Below the pieces are notes generated by a model, which made no database searches, had not been told where the DNA came from, and worked only from the letters and a program-made list of their open reading frames with translations. From contig MDHJ01000001.1 of the NCBI GenBank assembly GCA_002150995.1, positions 496,001-560,000 on the forward strand: DNA of 64,000 nt, read 5' to 3'. Position 1 is the stretch's first letter. Each line of letters starts with the position of its first letter. Of this stretch, positions 16,890 through 25,109 are shown piece after piece. Source of the DNA: Clavibacter michiganensis (GTDB taxonomy: Bacteria; Actinomycetota; Actinomycetes; Actinomycetales; Microbacteriaceae). Made by a program: the position numbers and the translations under genes.

Positions 16890-17438
16890 ATGGCTGACAT
16901 CTTCGACGTCGTGTCGGATCCCACCCGCCGCGACCTCCTCCGCGTGCTGCTCGACCGACGCGCGGTGCCCGAGGCGCCCACGGGCGAGATCAGCGTCTCG
17001 GAGCTCGTGCAGACCCTCGGGCTCAGCCAGCCGACCGTCTCCAAGCACCTGCGGGTGCTCCGCGACATCGGCCTCGTGTCGGTGCGGGAGGAGGGGCAGC
17101 ACCGCTACTACCGGCTGGAGCCGGCGCCGCTCGAGGAGCTCGACGCCTGGATCGCGCCCTTCGTCGACGACGGCCGCGACGACCCGGCGCTCGACGACGG
17201 AGCCGCCGATCCCGACACGGGCCTCCTCGGCGGGGGACTCTCGCGGGACCCCGACGAGGACGGGGACCACGACCCGGCCGGCTATCCGTTCGCCGCGTCC
17301 CTCGGCCGGATCTGGGCGGACACCCGGTACCAGGCGGCGGCCGCCGTGCACGACGCGACGCGGGTCGCGGGCACCGCGGGGCAGGCGGGTCTCGGCCGTC
17401 TGCGGGGCCGGAAGCAGGGGAACGCGCGGGACGCGTGA
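16890..17438 (+). CDS. ArsR-family winged-helix transcriptional regulator
   Basis: 182 residues. The winged helix covers about residues 1-95: ADIFDVVSDPTRRDLLRVLL opens it, and SVSELVQTLGLSQPTVSKHLRVLRDIGLVSVREEGQ spans recognition helix and wing. No CxC metal motif is present in helix 3, so it is probably not a metal sensor. The C-terminal half is acidic, then basic, and unlike classic ArsR; the RYQAAAAVHDATRVAG stretch resembles actinobacterial cell-cycle or development-linked regulators. It is divergent from the potassium operon. Confidence 0.85.
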   Translation: MADIFDVVSDPTRRDLLRVLLDRRAVPEAPTGEISVSELVQTLGLSQPTVSKHLRVLRDIGLVSVREEGQHRYYRLEPAPLEELDAWIAPFVDDGRDDPALDDGAADPDTGLLGGGLSRDPDEDGDHDPAGYPFAASLGRIWADTRYQAAAAVHDATRVAGTAGQAGLGRLRGRKQGNARDA

Positions 17439-17560
17439 TGCAGGATGTGACACGATGGACACGCGTCCATCCGGACCCCTAGACTCGCGCACCAGCGCCC
17501 TCATCGCGGGTGCTCCACGGCCCGTGAGCCGGTCACGCAGAACGAGGAGTCGATCCGCCC

Positions 17561-17800
17561 ATGTCGCGTGACCTGTCCGACGTCCGATTCCTCACGGTGG
17601 CCGAGGTGGCGGAGATGATGCGCGTCTCCAAGATGACCGTCTACCGCCTCGTGCACTCCGGCGACCTGCCCGCCATCCGCTTCGGCCGCTCGTTCCGCGT
17701 GCCGGAGTCCGCCGTCCTCGCCGCGATCGACCCGTCGAACGCGGTGCCCGGCCAGCCCGGCGAGGCGTCGCGTCACACCGGCATGTCGGATGTCGGCTAG
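17561..17800 (+). CDS. BldC-like small helix-turn-helix DNA-binding protein
   Basis: 79 residues. A MerR/excisionase-type winged HTH of BldC kind: RFLTVAEVAEMMRVSKMTVYRLVHSGDLPAIRFGRSFRVPESAV covers nearly the whole domain. In Streptomyces, BldC binds DNA as head-to-tail oligomers and delays development; in non-sporulating relatives its role is poorly known. GAGGAG lies upstream of the ATG. It is next to the bS22 gene, a pairing common in actinobacteria. Confidence 0.88.
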   Translation: MSRDLSDVRFLTVAEVAEMMRVSKMTVYRLVHSGDLPAIRFGRSFRVPESAVLAAIDPSNAVPGQPGEASRHTGMSDVG

Positions 17801-17841
17801 ACTCCTCTGAGGCTATTTTCCGCGGGTCACCAGAGCCCGCG
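17798..17841 (+). promoter_or_regulatory. Promoter and 5' hairpin region of the bS22 gene
   Basis: TAGACT (17798-17803, including the bldC stop codon) and TATTTT (17814-17819) are candidate -10 elements. CGCGGG (17821-17826) pairs with CCCGCG (17836-17841), so the leader can form a hairpin before the bS22 start. Confidence 0.4.
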
Positions 17842-17872
17842 CGTTCCGTCCGGCAACAGATGAGGTGCCCCT

Positions 17873-17971
17873 ATGGGTTCAGTGATCAAGAAGCGTCGCA
17901 AGCGCATGGCGAAGAAGAAGCACCGCAAGCTGCTTCGCAAGACGCGCCACCAGCGTCGCAACAAGAAGTAG
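17873..17971 (+). CDS. 30S ribosomal protein bS22 (AURKAIP1/COX24 domain)
   Basis: 32 residues, too short for most gene finders. It starts MGSVIKKRRKRMAKKKHRK and ends RRNKK, and over half the residues are Lys or Arg. This is the actinobacterial small ribosomal protein bS22, first seen in mycobacterial ribosome structures, bound to 16S rRNA near the decoding region. The ATG follows a GAGGTG at about 6 bases. A strong terminator follows. Identification is by the near-invariant sequence. Confidence 0.92.
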   Translation: MGSVIKKRRKRMAKKKHRKLLRKTRHQRRNKK

Positions 17972-18006
17972 AGCGGACGCGTCCACGAGGGCGCAGCACG
18001 CGAGGA

Positions 18007-18040
18007 GAGGACGCCGACCCGGAGACGGGGCGGCGTCCTC
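18007..18040 (+). terminator. Intrinsic terminator after bS22
   Basis: GAGGACGCCG pairs with CGGCGTCCTC, with an inner CCC/GGG pairing, followed by TTCGT. Confidence 0.75.
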
Positions 18041-18109
18041 TTCGTGCGTCCAGCGGCATGCGGGCGTCGGTGCCGGTCGTGGTGCTGCGCCGGTGGCGGA
18101 GCGCGGCGG

Positions 18110-18862
18110 TCACGGGGTGGCGGGGCCCGCAGCCTGCGCGGCCTCGCGGCGCACGCGTCGACGGGCGTCGCGGATGCTCGCGCGTCGCAGCCGGAGGGAC
18201 GGCCAGCCGGATCCGCGGGCGTGGGCCGCGAGCGCCTGGTCGGGGTTCACGACCACGGGGTGCCCGACGAGCGTGAGCAGCGGGATGTCGTGCCGGGAGT
18301 CGGAGTACGCCCAGCAGTCGTCCGGTGCCGCGCCGGTGCGTGCCAGCAGGGAGCGCGCGGCGTCGGCCTTGTGCGCGCCGTGCAGGAACTCGCCGTCGAG
18401 GCGGCCGGTGTAGGCGCCGTCGCGCACCTCGAGGGCGCTGCCGAGCGCGCCCGTGAAGCCGAGGCGGCGCGCGATCACGTCGGCCAGGAACGCGGGCGAC
18501 GCGGTCACGAGCCAGACCTGGTGGCCCTTCGCGAGGTGCTCCTGCGCGAGGCCGAGCGTCTCCGGCCAGACCGTCCGCGCGGTGTGCTGCTCGTAGATGG
18601 CGTCGGCGAGGCGGGCCATGTCCGCGACCGTCACGCCCGTGACCACCTCGAGGCCGCGGGCGCGCGCCGAGGCGAGGTGGCGGTCGTTCTCCCCACGGGC
18701 CTTGAAGCGCGCGTGCTTCCAGCCCGCGCCGACGATGTCGCGCACCGTGAGGAGCCCCGCCGCCCGCAGCCCGCGCACGAGGTGGAACACGCTCGCGCCG
18801 TGGATGAGGGTGTTGTCCACGTCGAAGAGCGCGAGGACCGGGGTGCCCGCCTGCTCGACCAT
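18110..18862 (-). CDS. HAD-IB family phosphatase (SerB-like)
   Basis: 250 residues. HAD motif I is FDVDNTLIHG (DxDxT) at 13-22, motif II is VWLVTASPAF, Lys in AHKADAARSL gives motif III, and YSDSRHDIPLL gives motif IV. The IB-type helical cap lies between motifs I and II, as in phosphoserine phosphatase. Such HAD-IB proteins in actinobacteria act on phosphoserine, lysophospholipid or related phosphomonoesters; the substrate is not assigned. The last 40 residues are Arg/Ala rich. A TACGCT element lies 9 bases upstream of the ATG. Confidence 0.87.
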   Translation of the reverse strand: MVEQAGTPVLALFDVDNTLIHGASVFHLVRGLRAAGLLTVRDIVGAGWKHARFKARGENDRHLASARARGLEVVTGVTVADMARLADAIYEQHTARTVWPETLGLAQEHLAKGHQVWLVTASPAFLADVIARRLGFTGALGSALEVRDGAYTGRLDGEFLHGAHKADAARSLLARTGAAPDDCWAYSDSRHDIPLLTLVGHPVVVNPDQALAAHARGSGWPSLRLRRASIRDARRRVRREAAQAAGPATP

Positions 18863-18927
18863 GATCGCCTCAGCGTAGGCGACGCTCCTGCGCCGGCCGT
18901 CCGGGCGGCGGAGCGCGGACGCTCGCC

Positions 18928-18933
18928 TACGCT
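18928..18933 (+). promoter_or_regulatory. -10 element (TACGCT) for leaderless glutaredoxin-like mRNA
   Basis: TACGCT ends 6 bases before the ATG at 18940. The same hexamer serves the divergent HAD gene at 18872-18877 on the other strand. Confidence 0.6.
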
Positions 18934-18939
18934 GGACGG

Positions 18940-19203
18940 ATGAGCGCCACCGTCCTCACCCTCGTCGGCAAGCCCGGCTGCCACCTCTGCGACGACGCCC
19001 GGGAGGTCGTGACGCAGGTGCTCGGCGGGCTCGACGCGGCGCGGGCCGCCGAGGTGACGCTGGAGGAGCGCAGCATCCTCGACGACCGGGCGCTCGCCGA
19101 CCGGTACGCGGAGGAGATCCCCGTGCTCCTCATCGACGGACGCGTGCACAACTACTGGCGCATCGACGCCGACCGGCTGCGCACGGCACTCGACGCCCGC
19201 TGA
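18940..19203 (+). CDS. Glutaredoxin-family (DUF836-like) thiol protein
   Basis: 87 residues with a short thioredoxin fold. TLVGKPGCHLCDDAREVV carries the CHLC redox pair at about residues 15-18, and EIPVLLIDGRVHNYWRID supplies the cis-proline and the last strand. Members act in the cytoplasm as thiol-disulfide exchangers with little characterised biology. It has its own leaderless promoter and is followed 60 bases later by a Dabb gene. Confidence 0.88.
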   Translation: MSATVLTLVGKPGCHLCDDAREVVTQVLGGLDAARAAEVTLEERSILDDRALADRYAEEIPVLLIDGRVHNYWRIDADRLRTALDAR

Positions 19204-19250
19204 CCCGGCGCGGACGGGCTCCCGTCCCGGCGGAGGCCGCCGGGCGCGGA

Positions 19251-19256
19251 TAGGGT
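19251..19256 (+). promoter_or_regulatory. -10 element (TAGGGT) for leaderless Dabb mRNA
   Basis: TAGGGT ends 6 bases before the ATG at 19263. Confidence 0.6.
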
Positions 19257-19262
19257 CGGGGC

Positions 19263-19565
19263 ATGACCCTGCGCCACGTCGTCTCCTGGAAGCTCGCCGA
19301 CCGCGATCCCGCCGCCCTCGACCGCGACGCCGCCCGCGTCGCCGAGGCCCTCGGCACCCTGCCGGGCCTCGTGCCCGGCATCCGCTCGTTCCAGGTGGGA
19401 CGCGACGTGGTCGGATCCGCGCGCAGCCACGACCTCGTGCTCATCGCCGACTTCGACGACCGCGCCGCGCTCGACGCCTACGACGTGCACCCGGAGCACC
19501 AGCGGGTCGCGGCGTTCGTGCGGAGCCTCGTGGCCTCCGCGGCGTCGGTGGACTTCGAGGTCTGA
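19263..19565 (+). CDS. Dabb (stress-responsive A/B barrel) domain protein
   Basis: 100 residues forming one dimeric alpha/beta barrel domain. LRHVVSWKL opens with the conserved HVV pattern, GIRSFQVGRDVV and the late YDVHPEHQRVAAFVRSLV (with the HPEH motif) complete it. Family members range from plant stress proteins to small cyclases and oxygenases; no enzyme activity can be inferred here. A GC-rich inverted repeat at about 19570-19598 may end the transcript. The remaining bases to 19755 show nothing I can name. Confidence 0.88.
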   Translation: MTLRHVVSWKLADRDPAALDRDAARVAEALGTLPGLVPGIRSFQVGRDVVGSARSHDLVLIADFDDRAALDAYDVHPEHQRVAAFVRSLVASAASVDFEV

Positions 19566-19755
19566 TCCCGGCGGGCGCCCGACCCGCGGGCGCCGCCCTC
19601 GCGCTGCCGCTGAGGGCCGCGGTCGCGCTCCGCACCCGCTGACGGATCGCGGCGGGGCGGGGCTGGCGGCTGGTCAGGACCAGCGGCGGGTCGCTAACAG
19701 CGGAGGGTCAGGACCGGTTGCGGACCGTGGCGGCCGACGCGCCTGTCGCGCTCGT

Positions 19756-20376
19756 CTAGTGCGTCGCGCCGTCGATGCGTCGACCACGCAGCACGGCCGC
19801 GGCGAGGAAGGCGGCGGCCAGGACGATCTCGAGGAGCCAGTAGGCGGCGCCCGTCGTGCCCGGGAGGAGCAGGAGGCCGTAGGCCCCCTCCGCAGCCAGG
19901 ACGAGGCTCAGCACGGCGACGCCCACGACGACCCAGCCGCGACCCGCACGCCGCACGAGGGCGGCGGCGAGCCCGATGACGGGGCCGGCCACGAGACCGA
20001 CCGGGATCCACATGGACGAGAGCGGATCGGCGAGGAAGTACCCGCGCCAGAGGCTCACGACGCCGTACGCCTCGACCATGGCGACGAAGGAGACGGCGCC
20101 GAGCAGCGCCCCGAGCGGCGGGCGGGCACCGGAGGCCCACACCAGGAGGAAGGCGAGCATGCTCCAGCCGCCCGCGGAGTTCGCGAACGGACGGACGGGG
20201 TCGGGCAGGAAGCCCTGCGCCGGGCTGGTGAGGCCGCCGACGACGAGGCTCGCCACGAGGACGATCGCGGCGGCACGGAGCGCGGTGCGCCACGTCTCCC
20301 GCGACCGGGGGCCGGGCGTCGACGCGGGGCGGGCGCCGGCGTCCCGGAGCGTGGTGCGGGGATCGGGTCGGGTCAT
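19756..20376 (-). CDS. Predicted integral membrane protein, function unknown
   Basis: 206 residues from ATG 20376 with a GGGAGG-type site upstream. A basic, disordered N-terminus of about 30 residues is followed by five or six hydrophobic segments (for example ALRAAAIVLVASLVVGGLTS and WIPVGLVAGPVIGLAAALV). The pattern, with an FANSAGGWSMLAFLLVW segment, is typical of a small actinobacterial membrane family resembling DUF6518. No catalytic motif is visible. Confidence 0.7.
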   Translation of the reverse strand: MTRPDPRTTLRDAGARPASTPGPRSRETWRTALRAAAIVLVASLVVGGLTSPAQGFLPDPVRPFANSAGGWSMLAFLLVWASGARPPLGALLGAVSFVAMVEAYGVVSLWRGYFLADPLSSMWIPVGLVAGPVIGLAAALVRRAGRGWVVVGVAVLSLVLAAEGAYGLLLLPGTTGAAYWLLEIVLAAAFLAAAVLRGRRIDGATH

Positions 20377-20455
20377 GTCCCCACCCTCCCAGCGGGCGCG
20401 CAGCCGGTCGTCGGCCGCGGGGAGGATCCGCGTCCGCACTCGGATGCAGGCGGGG

Positions 20456-20671
20456 TCAGTCGCGCGGCAGCGCCTGCTCGAGGATCCGCACGGCCTCGTC
20501 CGCGGGGACGGTCCAGGAGACGGTGGCGGTGATCCGGGCCACGCCGTCGTCGGAGATGCTCGTGCCGGCGAAGTCGACCTGCACGTCCCGCACCTCCCGG
20601 CTGATGACGGTCGCGGACTCGGCGGCGGCGAGGATCGCCTCGTCGTCGTAGGGGAGGTTCGTGAGGGCCAT
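20456..20671 (-). CDS. Small conserved protein, function unknown
   Basis: 71 residues, mostly acidic, from ATG 20671 with AAGGA 6 bases upstream. Contains NLPYDDEAILAAAESATVISREVRDVQV and a C-terminal beta-rich half. No membrane segment, Cys or known motif. It sits 59 bases downstream of a DUF7882-like gene on the same strand and is probably co-transcribed. Confidence 0.6.
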   Translation of the reverse strand: MALTNLPYDDEAILAAAESATVISREVRDVQVDFAGTSISDDGVARITATVSWTVPADEAVRILEQALPRD

Positions 20672-20730
20672 GGGCGTCCTTGGGGGAGGTGAGGGCGTGC
20701 AGGGAGTGCGCCGCGCGGTCGCGCGGCGGG

Positions 20731-21063
20731 TCAGTCGGGGTGGATCGCGGGATGCGGCGTGGTGCCGGCCGCCGGCTCCGGCAGCAGGTGGAGGCCGGAC
20801 CCGGTGTTCGCGCAGTCCATGAGGACGTCCACCCAGGCCGGGTTGATGGCCGGTGAGCGGCTGCCGGAGAACCGGAAGTGCAGCGGGAGCTCGGGCGCCA
20901 CCCACACGGTGCTGCGCCCGTCGCCCTCGGAGGCCGGGTACTTCCACGAGAACGCGAAGCTCTCCCGGCGGCGGAGCTTCGCCAGCATGACGATCTGCAG
21001 GTGCGCGAGGGCGCGGTCGTCGATGGTGGTGCGCGTGGTGCTGTCGAAGATCAGCTGACCCAT
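20731..21063 (-). CDS. DUF7882-like small protein
   Basis: 110 residues. MGQLIFDSTTRTTIDDRALAHLQIV and ESFAFSW mark a short family widespread in Microbacteriaceae that is often mislabelled ATP-dependent DNA ligase. LPLHFRFSGSRSPAINPAWVDVLMDCANTGSGL closes the core. The start at 21063 has GGAAGGA about 6 bases upstream; an upstream in-frame start at 21132 is weaker. No ligase motif (KxDG) is visible, and the true function is unknown. Confidence 0.75.
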   Translation of the reverse strand: MGQLIFDSTTRTTIDDRALAHLQIVMLAKLRRRESFAFSWKYPASEGDGRSTVWVAPELPLHFRFSGSRSPAINPAWVDVLMDCANTGSGLHLLPEPAAGTTPHPAIHPD

Positions 21064-21217
21064 CGGGCGGTCCTTCCATGTCCCGTCCAGAGCCCGTCGG
21101 GTCGCGGGATCGTCCGATCCCGCGGCGTCCACGGCTGCTCGGCGACCCGCGGGCGAGGGCGACGAGCTCTGGAGCCGACATTACGGCACCTGGGGAAGAC
21201 CAGACCCCCGGGAACGG

Positions 21218-21255
21218 CGGACGGCCCGACCCCTGCGCGGGGATCGGGCCGTCCG
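21218..21255 (-). terminator. Terminator after aspS
   Basis: A 12-bp stem (CGGACGGCCCGA with TCGGGCCGTCCG) with a further CCCC/GGGG inner pairing, just downstream of the aspS stop codon on the minus strand. Confidence 0.75.
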
Positions 21256-21267
21256 GTGGAGCGGGAC

Positions 21268-22578
21268 CTACGGGGCGAGCCGGTTCGGACCCCGGAAGAG
21301 GTACGTGACCTCGCGCAGGTTCGACTGGTGCAGCAGGAGCATCAGCACGCGGTTGAGGCCCATGCCGAAGCCGCCGTGCGGGGGCACGCCGTAGCGGAAG
21401 AAGTCGAGGTACGAGCCGAGCTCCTCGGGGTCGAGGCCCTTCTCGCGGGCCTGCGCCTCGAGCACCTCGACGCGGTGCTCGCGCTGCGCGCCGGTGGTGA
21501 TCTCGACGCCGTTCCAGATGAGGTCGTAGCTGTTCGTGATCGTCGGGTCCTCGGCGTTCCGCATGTGGTAGAACGGCCGGATCGACGACGGGTAGTCCGT
21601 GAGGAACACGAACTCGTGGCCGAACTCCTCCATCACGTGGGCGGCGATCTGGCGCTCGCCCTCGGGGTCGAGGTCGTCATCCGCACGGTCGATCACGTGG
21701 CCGCGCTTCGCGACGATGTCCTTCGCCTCGAGCAGCGGGATCCGCGGGAACGGCACGGTGGGCACCGTGACCTCCACGTCGAACAGCTCGCGGATCTCGT
21801 CGCCGTGCTTCTCCTTCACCGCGGTGAGCGCGGCGACGATGAGCTGCTCCTGGAGCCGGGCGACGTCCTCGTGGCTCTCGACCCAGCTGATCTCCGCGTC
21901 CACCGAGGTGAACTCCGTGGCGTGGCGCGAGGTGAAGGAGGGGTCGGCGCGGAACGCCGGTCCCACCTCGAACATCTTGCCGAAGCCCGCGGACTGCGCC
22001 ATCTGCTTGAAGAACTGCGGGCTCTGCGCGAGGTACGCGACGCCGTCGAAGTAGTCGACCTTGAACAGCTCGGCGTTCGACTCGGAGGGCGTGGCCATGA
22101 GCTTGGGGGAGAAGACCTCGATGAAGTCGTGCTCCACCCAGTAGGTGCGCAGCGCGTGCACGAGCGTGGTCTGCACGCGGAAGATCAGCGAGTTGCGCGG
22201 CGCGCGCAGGTCGATGAAGCGCCAGTCGAGGCGCTTGTCGATGGACGAGTCGGCCGCGATGGGCGTCTCGGGGATGGCCGCGCCGGCGACCTCGATGCCG
22301 GCCAGGCCGATCTCCAGGCCGCCGAGCTTCACGCGCTCGTCGTGCTTGAGCGTGCCCGTCGCGGTGAGGAACGTGCCCGCGGCGAGGCCGGAGATGGTGT
22401 CGGCGGTCTCGTCCTCGTCGCCCTGGCGCTTGTAGGTGAGCTGCACCGCGCCGGACTCGTCGCGGAGGATCACGAACTGGATCTTCTTCTGGTCCCGGAC
22501 GGTCTCGACCCATCCGGAGACGGCCACGTCCCCGTCGTCGAGGGCGGCCAGGTTCTTGATCAGGGTACGGGAGGTCAC
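21268..22578 (-). CDS. aspS: Aspartyl-tRNA synthetase, archaeal/eukaryotic (short) type
   Basis: 436 residues from a GTG. An OB-fold anticodon domain (SGWVETVRDQKKIQFVILRD) comes first. The class II core follows: motif 1 in the RTYWVEHDFIEVFSPKL region, motif 2 in FRADPSFTSRHATEFTSVDAE, and motif 3 in GFGMGLNRVLMLLL. At about 436 residues, and without the large bacterial insertion domain, it is the archaeal form; typical bacterial AspRS is about 590 residues. Such forms may be non-discriminating and also charge tRNA(Asn), needing GatCAB. TAGACT lies 8 bases upstream. Confidence 0.93.
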   Translation of the reverse strand: MTSRTLIKNLAALDDGDVAVSGWVETVRDQKKIQFVILRDESGAVQLTYKRQGDEDETADTISGLAAGTFLTATGTLKHDERVKLGGLEIGLAGIEVAGAAIPETPIAADSSIDKRLDWRFIDLRAPRNSLIFRVQTTLVHALRTYWVEHDFIEVFSPKLMATPSESNAELFKVDYFDGVAYLAQSPQFFKQMAQSAGFGKMFEVGPAFRADPSFTSRHATEFTSVDAEISWVESHEDVARLQEQLIVAALTAVKEKHGDEIRELFDVEVTVPTVPFPRIPLLEAKDIVAKRGHVIDRADDDLDPEGERQIAAHVMEEFGHEFVFLTDYPSSIRPFYHMRNAEDPTITNSYDLIWNGVEITTGAQREHRVEVLEAQAREKGLDPEELGSYLDFFRYGVPPHGGFGMGLNRVLMLLLHQSNLREVTYLFRGPNRLAP

Positions 22579-22690
22579 GGTCGTCGAGTCTATCCGCGCC
22601 GCCGTCCGGCGGGTCGCCCCGCGGGCCGCCTAGCCTGGAGGGGACGGCGCCGCGGCGCGCGGCCGCCGCACCCGGTGCAGGGGAGACGCC

Positions 22691-23542
22691 ATGCAGATCG
22701 ACCTCAACAGCGACCTCGCCGAGTCCTTCGGCCGCTGGACCCTCGGCGACGACGACGCGATGCTCGACGTCGTCTCGAGCGCCAACGTGGCATGCGGGTT
22801 CCACGCCGGTGATCCGCTCGTCATGCTGCACGCGCTCGAGCGCGCCGCGAGGAACGGGGTGGCGGTCGGTGCGCACGTCGCCTACCGCGACCTGGCGGGC
22901 TTCGGGCGGCGCGACCTCGACGCGTCGCCCGCCGAGCTCACGGGCGACGTGCTCTACCAGCTGGCCGCGATCTCCGGCATGGCGCGCACGGTCGGAGCGC
23001 GGGTCTCCTACGTCAAGCCGCACGGCGCCCTCTACAACCGGATCGCGCACGACCCCGTGCAGGCGCAGGCCGTGGTCGACGCCGTGGTCGCGCTGGATCC
23101 GGGCCTCCCCGTGCTCGGCCTGCCCGGCTCCGAGATCCTCCGGTTGGCGGGTACGGCCGGCCTGCCGACCCGGGTCGAGGCCTTCACCGACCGGGCCTAC
23201 ACGCCCGAGGGAGCGCTCGTCTCCCGGCGGGTGGAGGGATCGGTCATCCACGACCCCGCGGAGGTCGCGGCGCGCTCGGTGCGGATGGCGACCGAGGGCA
23301 CGGTCGTGGCGATCGACGGATCGGTGGTGCGGCTCGACCCCGACTCGCTGTGCCTGCACAGCGACACCCCGGGCGCCGTGGACCTGGCGCGCATCGTGCG
23401 GGACGCTCTCGAGGCCGCGGGCGTGGAGGTCCGGCCGGTGCCGGACGCCGACGGCCGAGCGTCAGCCCATGCGTCCGAGTCCGCTGCGGCCGAGGCCCCC
23501 GGATCCCGCGCGCTCCCCGCCCGCCACCGGCGCGCCCTGTGA
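22691..23542 (+). CDS. pxpA: 5-oxoprolinase subunit PxpA (LamB/YcsF family)
   Basis: 283 residues. With PxpB and PxpC it hydrolyses 5-oxoproline (pyroglutamate) to glutamate using ATP. The family N-terminus IDLNSDLAESFG is followed by NVACGFHAGDP, VGAHVAYRDLAGFGRR and YVKPHGALYN, all conserved metal- or substrate-site segments. EGTVVAIDG lies in the C-terminal half. The last 40 residues are Ala-rich and variable. GGGGAGA gives the ribosome binding site, and TAGCCT at 22631 may be the promoter. Its stop overlaps the pxpB start. Confidence 0.93.
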   Translation: MQIDLNSDLAESFGRWTLGDDDAMLDVVSSANVACGFHAGDPLVMLHALERAARNGVAVGAHVAYRDLAGFGRRDLDASPAELTGDVLYQLAAISGMARTVGARVSYVKPHGALYNRIAHDPVQAQAVVDAVVALDPGLPVLGLPGSEILRLAGTAGLPTRVEAFTDRAYTPEGALVSRRVEGSVIHDPAEVAARSVRMATEGTVVAIDGSVVRLDPDSLCLHSDTPGAVDLARIVRDALEAAGVEVRPVPDADGRASAHASESAAAEAPGSRALPARHRRAL

Positions 23543-24159
23543 CCCTCCGGCTCCTCCCGTGCGGCGACGGGGCCGTGATGCTCGACCTCGACTCGCTCGA
23601 CGAGGTCCTGCGCCTCCAGCCCGTGCTCGACGCGACGCGGCCCGCGGGCGTCGTCGACATCGTCCCGGGCGCGCGCACCATCCTCGTCACCGTGGATCCC
23701 GACGTGCTGACGCTCGCCGCGGCCCGCTCCTGGGCGCTCGCCGCCCGGCCCGCCGACGTGGCGGGCGCGCGCGGCGGCGACCCGGTGGAGATCGACGTGG
23801 TCTACGACGGCGAGGACCTGGCGGACGTCGCCGCCCTCCTCGGCGTCGACGAGCGCGAGGTCGTCGCGCGGCACACCTCCGGCGTCTGGACGGTCGCGTT
23901 CGGCGGCTTCGCGCCCGGCTTCGGCTACCTCGCGGGCGTGTCGGGGCTCGAGGTGCCGCGCCGGTCGTCGCCCCGGCCGCGCGTGCCCGCCGGGGCCGTG
24001 GCGCTCGCCGGCGAGTTCAGCGGGATCTACCCGCGGGCGTCGCCCGGCGGCTGGCAGCTGATCGGCACCACGCGGGCCATCCTGTGGGATCCGGAGCGGG
24101 AGCCCGCGGCGCTCCTCGTGCCCGGCTCCGCCGTGCGCTTCCGGGAGGTGGCGGGATGA
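23539..24159 (+). CDS. pxpB: 5-oxoprolinase subunit PxpB
   Basis: 206 residues from a GTG that shares bases with the pxpA stop (GTGA overlap). Formerly KipI or allophanate hydrolase subunit 1. The core signature is FGGFAPGFGYLAGV, followed by PRRSSPRPRVPAGAVALAGEFSGIYPRASPGGWQLIGTT, which is nearly diagnostic. It partners with PxpC to phosphorylate 5-oxoproline. The N-terminal DGAVMLDLDSL portion is a little more compact than usual. Confidence 0.93.
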   Translation: MTLRLLPCGDGAVMLDLDSLDEVLRLQPVLDATRPAGVVDIVPGARTILVTVDPDVLTLAAARSWALAARPADVAGARGGDPVEIDVVYDGEDLADVAALLGVDEREVVARHTSGVWTVAFGGFAPGFGYLAGVSGLEVPRRSSPRPRVPAGAVALAGEFSGIYPRASPGGWQLIGTTRAILWDPEREPAALLVPGSAVRFREVAG

Positions 24160-25072
24160 CCGGCCCGGAGGCCGCGCGCCGCGGACGACGCGCCGCGGCC
24201 GCGTCGGCTCCCGCCCTGGTCGTCGAGCGCACCGGCCCGCTGATGCTCGTGCAGGACGCGGGCCGCCCCGGCCACGGCGGCATCGGCGTCTCCCCCTCGG
24301 GGCCCTCGACCCGCGGGCGCTCGCCGACGCGAACCTCCTCGTCGGCAACGACGCCGGCACGGCGGGCCTCGAGATCGTGCTCGGCGGCGCCGTGCTGCGG
24401 GCGACCGCCGCGGTGTGGGTCGCCGTCACGGGCGCCGTCGGGCCGCTGGTCCGCACGGTCGGCCGCCGCGCGCGGCCCGCGCCCTACGCCGCCGCCATGC
24501 TCCTGGACGCGGGCGACGCGCTCGAGATCGGCCCCGCGGTCGCGGGCATCCGCTGGTACCTGGCGGTGCGCGGCGGGATCGACGCGGCGCCCGTCCTCGG
24601 GTCGCGCGCCACCGACCTGCTGTCCCGGGTCGGCCCGGCGGCGGTGGCGGCGGGCGACGTGCTCCCCGTGGGGCCGCCGCCCGCGCGGCCCGTGCCCCCG
24701 GTCGACTCGCTCGCCGTGACCGCGCCCGCGGACGGCGAGGTCGTCCTCCGCGTGTCGGCCGGGCCCCGTCTCGACTGGTTCGTCGACGGGGCGTGGGCCG
24801 CGCTCATCGACCGGCCCTGGGAGGTGACCGCCGAGGCCGACCGCGTCGGGGTCCGCCTGGCGGGGGAGCCGCTCGTCCGGCGGATCCCCGGCGAGCTGCC
24901 CAGCGAGGGCGTCGTCACCGGAGCGCTCCAGGTGCCGCCGTCGGGCCAGCCGATCCTCTTCCTCGCCGACCACCCGATGACGGGCGGCTACCCGGTGATC
25001 GGCGTGGTCGCCCGCGACGACGTCCGGCTGGCCGCGCAGCTGCGCCCCGGCCAGCGCGTCCGCCTCGTCTGA
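24156..25072 (+). pseudogene. pxpC: 5-oxoprolinase subunit PxpC, frame broken by one base
   Basis: The ATG at 24156 overlaps the pxpB stop (ATGA). Its frame reads VVERTGPLMLVQDAGRPGH and GVSPSG, the normal PxpC N-terminus, then fails near 24300. The rest continues in the +2 frame (ALDPRALADANLLVGNDAG and onward to RLV at 25072). One extra G in the run at 24299-24302 rejoins the two parts (917 plus 1 bases is 306 codons). The C-terminal QPILFLADHPMTGGYPVIGVV signature is intact. Sequence error is likely, because pxpA and pxpB look functional. Confidence 0.85.
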
Positions 25073-25078
25073 GGCCGA

Positions 25079-25094
25079 CGCCCCGACCGGGGCG
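25079..25094. terminator. Stem-loop after pxpC
   Basis: CGCCCC pairs with GGGGCG across a four-base loop between the convergent pxpC and DUF2510 genes. Confidence 0.5.
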
Positions 25095-25109
25095 CGGGTG
25101 GTGCGGAGG

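Noticed and set aside
24377-25072. GTG at 24377 as a separate start for a short PxpC
   Set aside because: It would lose the conserved N-terminus that is present in the other frame with a coupled start. A one-base error explains the break better.
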